Origin: Geodermatophilus siccatus
GTDB taxonomy: Bacteria > Actinomycetota > Actinomycetes > Mycobacteriales > Geodermatophilaceae
Reading direction: 5' to 3'
Assembly (NCBI RefSeq): GCF_900103785.1
Contig: NZ_FNHE01000011.1
Span: 147,974 to 211,973, forward strand
DNA length: 64,000 nucleotides
Position numbers and translations under genes: made by a program. This document shows positions 61,483 through 64,000 of this stretch, in pieces; the first letter of the stretch is position 1, and each line of letters opens with the position of its first letter. Under the pieces are notes generated by a model. The model was given only the letters and a program-made list of their open reading frames with translations, did not search any database and had not been told where the DNA came from.

Positions 61483-62451
61483 TCAGGGGAGGAGGGCGAG
61501 CTTGCCCACGACCTCCCGCCGCGCCAGCCGCGTCAGGGCGTCCGCGGCTGCGTCGAGCGGGAGGGAGGTGGGCGCCGGCGGCCGGAGCTCGCCCCGCGCG
61601 ATGCGACCGAGGACCTCGGACACGAGCGCGTTCGCGGCCTCGGGCTCCGTCCGGGCCCAGTCGCCCCAGTCGACCCCGACGACGGTGCGGTTGCGCAGCA
61701 GGACGACGTTGGCCGGCAGCCGGGGGATCTCCCCGCCGGCGAACCCGACCACGCAGAACCGCCCGTAGCCGGTGAGCGAGCGCAGCGCCGTCTCGGCCAG
61801 CGGGCCGCCGACCGGGTCGATGACGACGTCCGCCCCGCCCCCGGTCACCTCCCGGACGCGGTCCTTCAGGTCGGTGTAGTCCAGGACGACGTCGGCGCCG
61901 GCCGCCGTGGCGGCGGCCCGCTTGGCCTCGCTCGAGGCGGCGGCGATCGTCCGGGCACCGGCCGCGCGGGCGACGTCCACCGCCGCCAGGCCGATGGCCC
62001 CGCCCGCGCCCAGCACGAGGACCCACTCGCCGGGCTCGACGCGCACGCGGTGGGTGAGGGCGAAGGACAGCGTGCTGTAGTTCTCGATCGCGGTGGCCGC
62101 GAGCTCCGGCGCCAGGCCCGGTGGCAGCGGGCTCAGCGCGGAGGCACGGACCACGAGGTCGGTGGTGAACCCGCCACCGGCCATCGACAGCACGGCCACC
62201 GGGTCCCCGACCCCGACCGTGCCGACGCCCTCGCCGACGGCTCGCACCCGGCCGGCGACCGCGGACCCCGGCGTCCAGGGCAGCGGCGGCCGCACCTGGT
62301 AGCGCCCCTCGACCATCAGGCCGTCCACGAAGCTGACCGCGGCCGCCTCGACGGCCACCACCACCTCGCCGGGCCCCGGCGTGGGGTCGGGCTCCTCCAC
62401 GAGGGCCAACCCGTCGACCGGACCGAACTCCCGGCACACGATGCGTCGCAC
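61483..62451 (-). CDS. NADPH:quinone oxidoreductase-like protein
   Basis: 322 residues, zinc-free medium-chain reductase. N-terminal LPWTPGSAVAGRVRAVGEGV; cofactor motif VLVLGAGGAIGLAAVDVARA; GFAGGEIPRLPANVVLLRN is shared with the paralogue at 29003. The family uses NADPH to reduce quinones or enoyl compounds. GTG 62451 follows GGGAGGAGGACGC. It lies upstream of the GNAT gene on the same strand, 38 bp apart, so the two may form an operon. Confidence 0.9.
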   Translation of the reverse strand: MRRIVCREFGPVDGLALVEEPDPTPGPGEVVVAVEAAAVSFVDGLMVEGRYQVRPPLPWTPGSAVAGRVRAVGEGVGTVGVGDPVAVLSMAGGGFTTDLVVRASALSPLPPGLAPELAATAIENYSTLSFALTHRVRVEPGEWVLVLGAGGAIGLAAVDVARAAGARTIAAASSEAKRAAATAAGADVVLDYTDLKDRVREVTGGGADVVIDPVGGPLAETALRSLTGYGRFCVVGFAGGEIPRLPANVVLLRNRTVVGVDWGDWARTEPEAANALVSEVLGRIARGELRPPAPTSLPLDAAADALTRLARREVVGKLALLP

Positions 62452-62815
62452 GCGTCCTCCTCCCGAGACGGCGTCCCGACGTCCCGAGATCGGGGGCGGG
62501 ACCGCAGGGACCACAGACTGCGCGACCGGCTGCCGTCGCGCGAGGGCCGCCGATGCAGCCCGGTCCGGGCCACGACCGACCCGGCGGGCGTGGTGACGCA
62601 GTCGTGACGACCAGGTGACGGCGGGAGCTCATGCTGGACTGTCCAGCCGCCCAGCACGAGCGCCTCGGGAGGCGCCGGCTGCGCCATCGAGCACGCGGAG
62701 AGATCCCTGCTCGAGGCACTGGACCGCTGGATCACCGCACTCCCGTCGTGTGCCCGGGGCGTGCGGCTCGCCATCACTCACACCGAAAGAGCCCCTCCAG
62801 TGGAGAGAAGGCGAC
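62452..62815. other. Intergenic region
   Basis: 364 bp between the divergent oxidoreductase and beta-helix genes. A small palindrome CTGGACTGTCCAG is at 62634-62646. Short frames here lack ribosome sites and codon support, and I see no clear promoter or terminator. Confidence 0.5.
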
Positions 62816-63682
62816 ATGAACGGCACGACCAACACCAGTTGCACCACAGCCCACCGGACCCGTGAGGCGGCGGTCGTCCTCTCAGCCGGGGTCCTCGTCA
62901 CGTCACTCGGCGTCGCTCCGGCGTCGGCACAACCCCTGACGTGCGGGACCACCATCACCGTGAGCACGTACCTCACCGTCGACCTGATCGACTGCACGGG
63001 CGACGGAATCGTGATCGGCGCTCCCAACATCACGCTGGACCTCCAGGGTCACCTGATCGATGGCGACGGGCTGACCCAGGGAGATGGCGTCGACAACAGC
63101 GGCGGACACGACAGGGTGACCATCAGGAACGGCCGCATCCAGGAGTTCAGTGAGGGCGTCGGCCTGGAGAACGCGGAGCGGAACACCGTGACCAACCTCT
63201 CGGTGTCCTACAACGAGTTCTCGGGCATCGAACTGTCGGACTCGGACCGGAACGTCGTCCAGCGGAACGTCGCCCACCACAACAGCGAGGGCATCGGTCT
63301 CGGACAAGCGCTGAACGGCAACGGATCCGACCGGAACACGGTCGACGACAACTGGGTGCACGACAACGAGAACGAGGGAATCGCCCTCGAGAACGGCGCC
63401 GAGCGGAACGAGGTGACCGACAGCGTCGCGTTCGCCAACGGGTTCGGCATCCTCGTCGACTCCGAGGGTTCGACGCACAACCGGATCGAACGCAACTTCG
63501 CGAACAGCAACACCCAGCAGGGGATCTACGTCGGTGAGGTGACGACGTTCGTGAGACGGAACAGCGCCAACCTGAACGTCGACTACGGGATCACCGCTCC
63601 CTTCGGAGCGGTCGATGGCGGGGGGAACAAGGCCAGGGGCAACGGGAACCCGGCCCAGTGCGAGAACGTGATCTGCACCTAG
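62816..63682 (+). CDS. Secreted right-handed beta-helix (PbH1 repeat) protein
   Basis: 288 residues. Signal peptide to about residue 39 (hydrophobic AAVVLSAGVLVTSLGVAPAS, cleavage near ASAQ). The mature part begins LTCGTTITVSTYLTVDLIDC and continues as Asn-rich parallel beta-helix coils, each ~22-25 residues: HDRVTIRNGRIQEFSEGVGL, NTVTNLSVSYNEFSGIEL, NVVQRNVAHHNSEGIGL, NTVDDNWVHDNENEGIAL. NosD- and pectate-lyase-like families share this fold; no catalytic site is recognisable. GC content is visibly lower than in neighbours, suggesting transfer. ATG 62816 follows GGAGAGAAGGCGAC. The stop TAG lies in the CTAG target next to the IS. Confidence 0.82.
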   Translation: MNGTTNTSCTTAHRTREAAVVLSAGVLVTSLGVAPASAQPLTCGTTITVSTYLTVDLIDCTGDGIVIGAPNITLDLQGHLIDGDGLTQGDGVDNSGGHDRVTIRNGRIQEFSEGVGLENAERNTVTNLSVSYNEFSGIELSDSDRNVVQRNVAHHNSEGIGLGQALNGNGSDRNTVDDNWVHDNENEGIALENGAERNEVTDSVAFANGFGILVDSEGSTHNRIERNFANSNTQQGIYVGEVTTFVRRNSANLNVDYGITAPFGAVDGGGNKARGNGNPAQCENVICT

Positions 63683-64000
63683 CTGTCGTGACCAGGGAGG
63701 TTGTTCACGCGGCGAGTCGGCTGATCGGTGGGCGGCCGCCGAGGGCGGAGTGGCTGCGGGAAGTGTTGTAGTGGGTCAGCCAGCTGTCCAGGGCGGCGGT
63801 GCGCTCGTCGTTGCAGCTCCAGGCGGTGGCGTAGGCCCACTCGGTCTGCAGGGTGCGGTTGAACCGCTCGGCCTTGCCGTTGGTCCAGGGCCGCCCGGGC
63901 TTGATGAACCGGCGGCCGATGCCCAGCTGGGCGCAGACGGCGATCCAGGCCCGCCCGACGCGGTAGCTCTTGGCGTTGTCGGTCAGCACCCGCCGGAGGG
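63683..64000. mobile_element. IS481-family insertion sequence, one end only
   Basis: The element begins next to CTAG (63679-63682), the known target preference of IS481, with the end TGTCGTGACCAGGGAGGTTG at 63684. Its transposase gene starts 22 bp inside and runs out of the window. The other end and the target duplication cannot be seen. Confidence 0.75.
63705..64000 (-). CDS. IS481-family transposase, C-terminal part
   Basis: The last ~98 residues of a DDE transposase/integrase core; the start lies beyond the window. VLTDNAKSYR holds the second catalytic Asp. PWTNGKAERFNRTLQTEWAY holds the catalytic Glu in the characteristic NGKxERFxRTL motif. WLTHYNTSRSHSALGGRPPI is the usual C-terminal stretch of IS481 members. 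The reading frame is intact within the window, so the element may be active. Confidence 0.9.
   Translation of the reverse strand, partial: LRRVLTDNAKSYRVGRAWIAVCAQLGIGRRFIKPGRPWTNGKAERFNRTLQTEWAYATAWSCNDERTAALDSWLTHYNTSRSHSALGGRPPISRLAA

Noticed and set aside
62631..62819. A 62-residue frame before the beta-helix gene
   Set aside because: No ribosome site, basic low-complexity content, and it overlaps the start region of the real gene.

Overview
The window is about 64 kb of very GC-rich DNA (third codon positions almost all G or C, frequent GTG starts, GGAGG ribosome-binding sites, ATGA/GTGA start-stop overlaps). This fits a high-GC actinomycete. A DUF222/HNH protein, a mycobacterial-type LigB ligase, Rpf-like proteins behind c-di-AMP (ydaO) riboswitches and a SARP regulator suggest a soil actinomycete such as a Geodermatophilaceae member. 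The family placement is inference. I see no tRNA, rRNA or CRISPR array.

Layout. 1-3177: end of an unknown gene, a YnfM-like MFS exporter and an FAD monooxygenase. 3189-12275: ligB, then a small SARP-centred locus (MFS exporter + PIG-L deacetylase; SARP/AfsR-type regulator; divergent methyltransferase) whose two outward promoters carry the same family of heptamer repeats. A cupin/HxlR pair sits inside it between 18-bp direct repeats. 12312-14371: PTS-type dihydroxyacetone kinase operon dhaK-dhaL-dhaM. 14479-19001: stress protein, a Pro/Ala/Ser-rich membrane protein, and a DHA2 exporter with C-terminal carboxypeptidase-regulatory repeats coupled to a YceI-domain protein. 19352-24375: frameshifted DUF222/HNH gene, LpqE-like lipoprotein, Spo0M-like protein and a CBS-type site-2 protease. 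24432-29968: Baeyer-Villiger-type monooxygenase/hydrolase/SDR operon divergent from a PucR-type regulator, then a quinone oxidoreductase. 30050-33544: small proteins, a lipase, and an Rpf-LysM protein behind a c-di-AMP riboswitch. 33768-40025: amide-utilisation locus (MetX-like hydrolase, MarR regulator, cytosolic AmiC-like sensor, FmdB, AmiS/UreI channel, formamidase/acetamidase FmdA, MFS). 40097-41475: a second c-di-AMP riboswitch and a paralogous cell-wall protein. 42168-49935 and 56686-60510: polyhydroxyalkanoate (PHA) and fatty-acid genes (three PHA depolymerase-type hydrolases, PHA synthase, two acyl-CoA synthetases, two acyl-CoA dehydrogenases, a LuxR regulator). Between these lie a rifampin-phosphotransferase/PEP-synthase-like enzyme, an ECF sigma factor, a Cu/Zn superoxide dismutase lipoprotein and glutamate dehydrogenase. 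60449-64000: a double GNAT acetyltransferase, a second quinone oxidoreductase, a secreted beta-helix protein of visibly lower GC, and the end of an IS481-type element inserted at CTAG.

Three themes stand out. First, carbon storage: PHA is made by PhaC and mobilised by several depolymerases, with acyl-CoA synthetases and dehydrogenases nearby. Second, cell-wall remodelling tied to second messengers: two paralogous proteins share a putative LAS-type metallopeptidase domain, both behind ydaO riboswitches, and one promoter also carries a CRP-like site. Third, compact regulatory circuits with visible operators: SARP repeats, a 12-bp inverted repeat over the fmdB promoter, a palindrome array before the monooxygenase operon, and a palindrome in the LuxR/acyl-CoA synthetase promoter. 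All functions are predictions from sequence reading.
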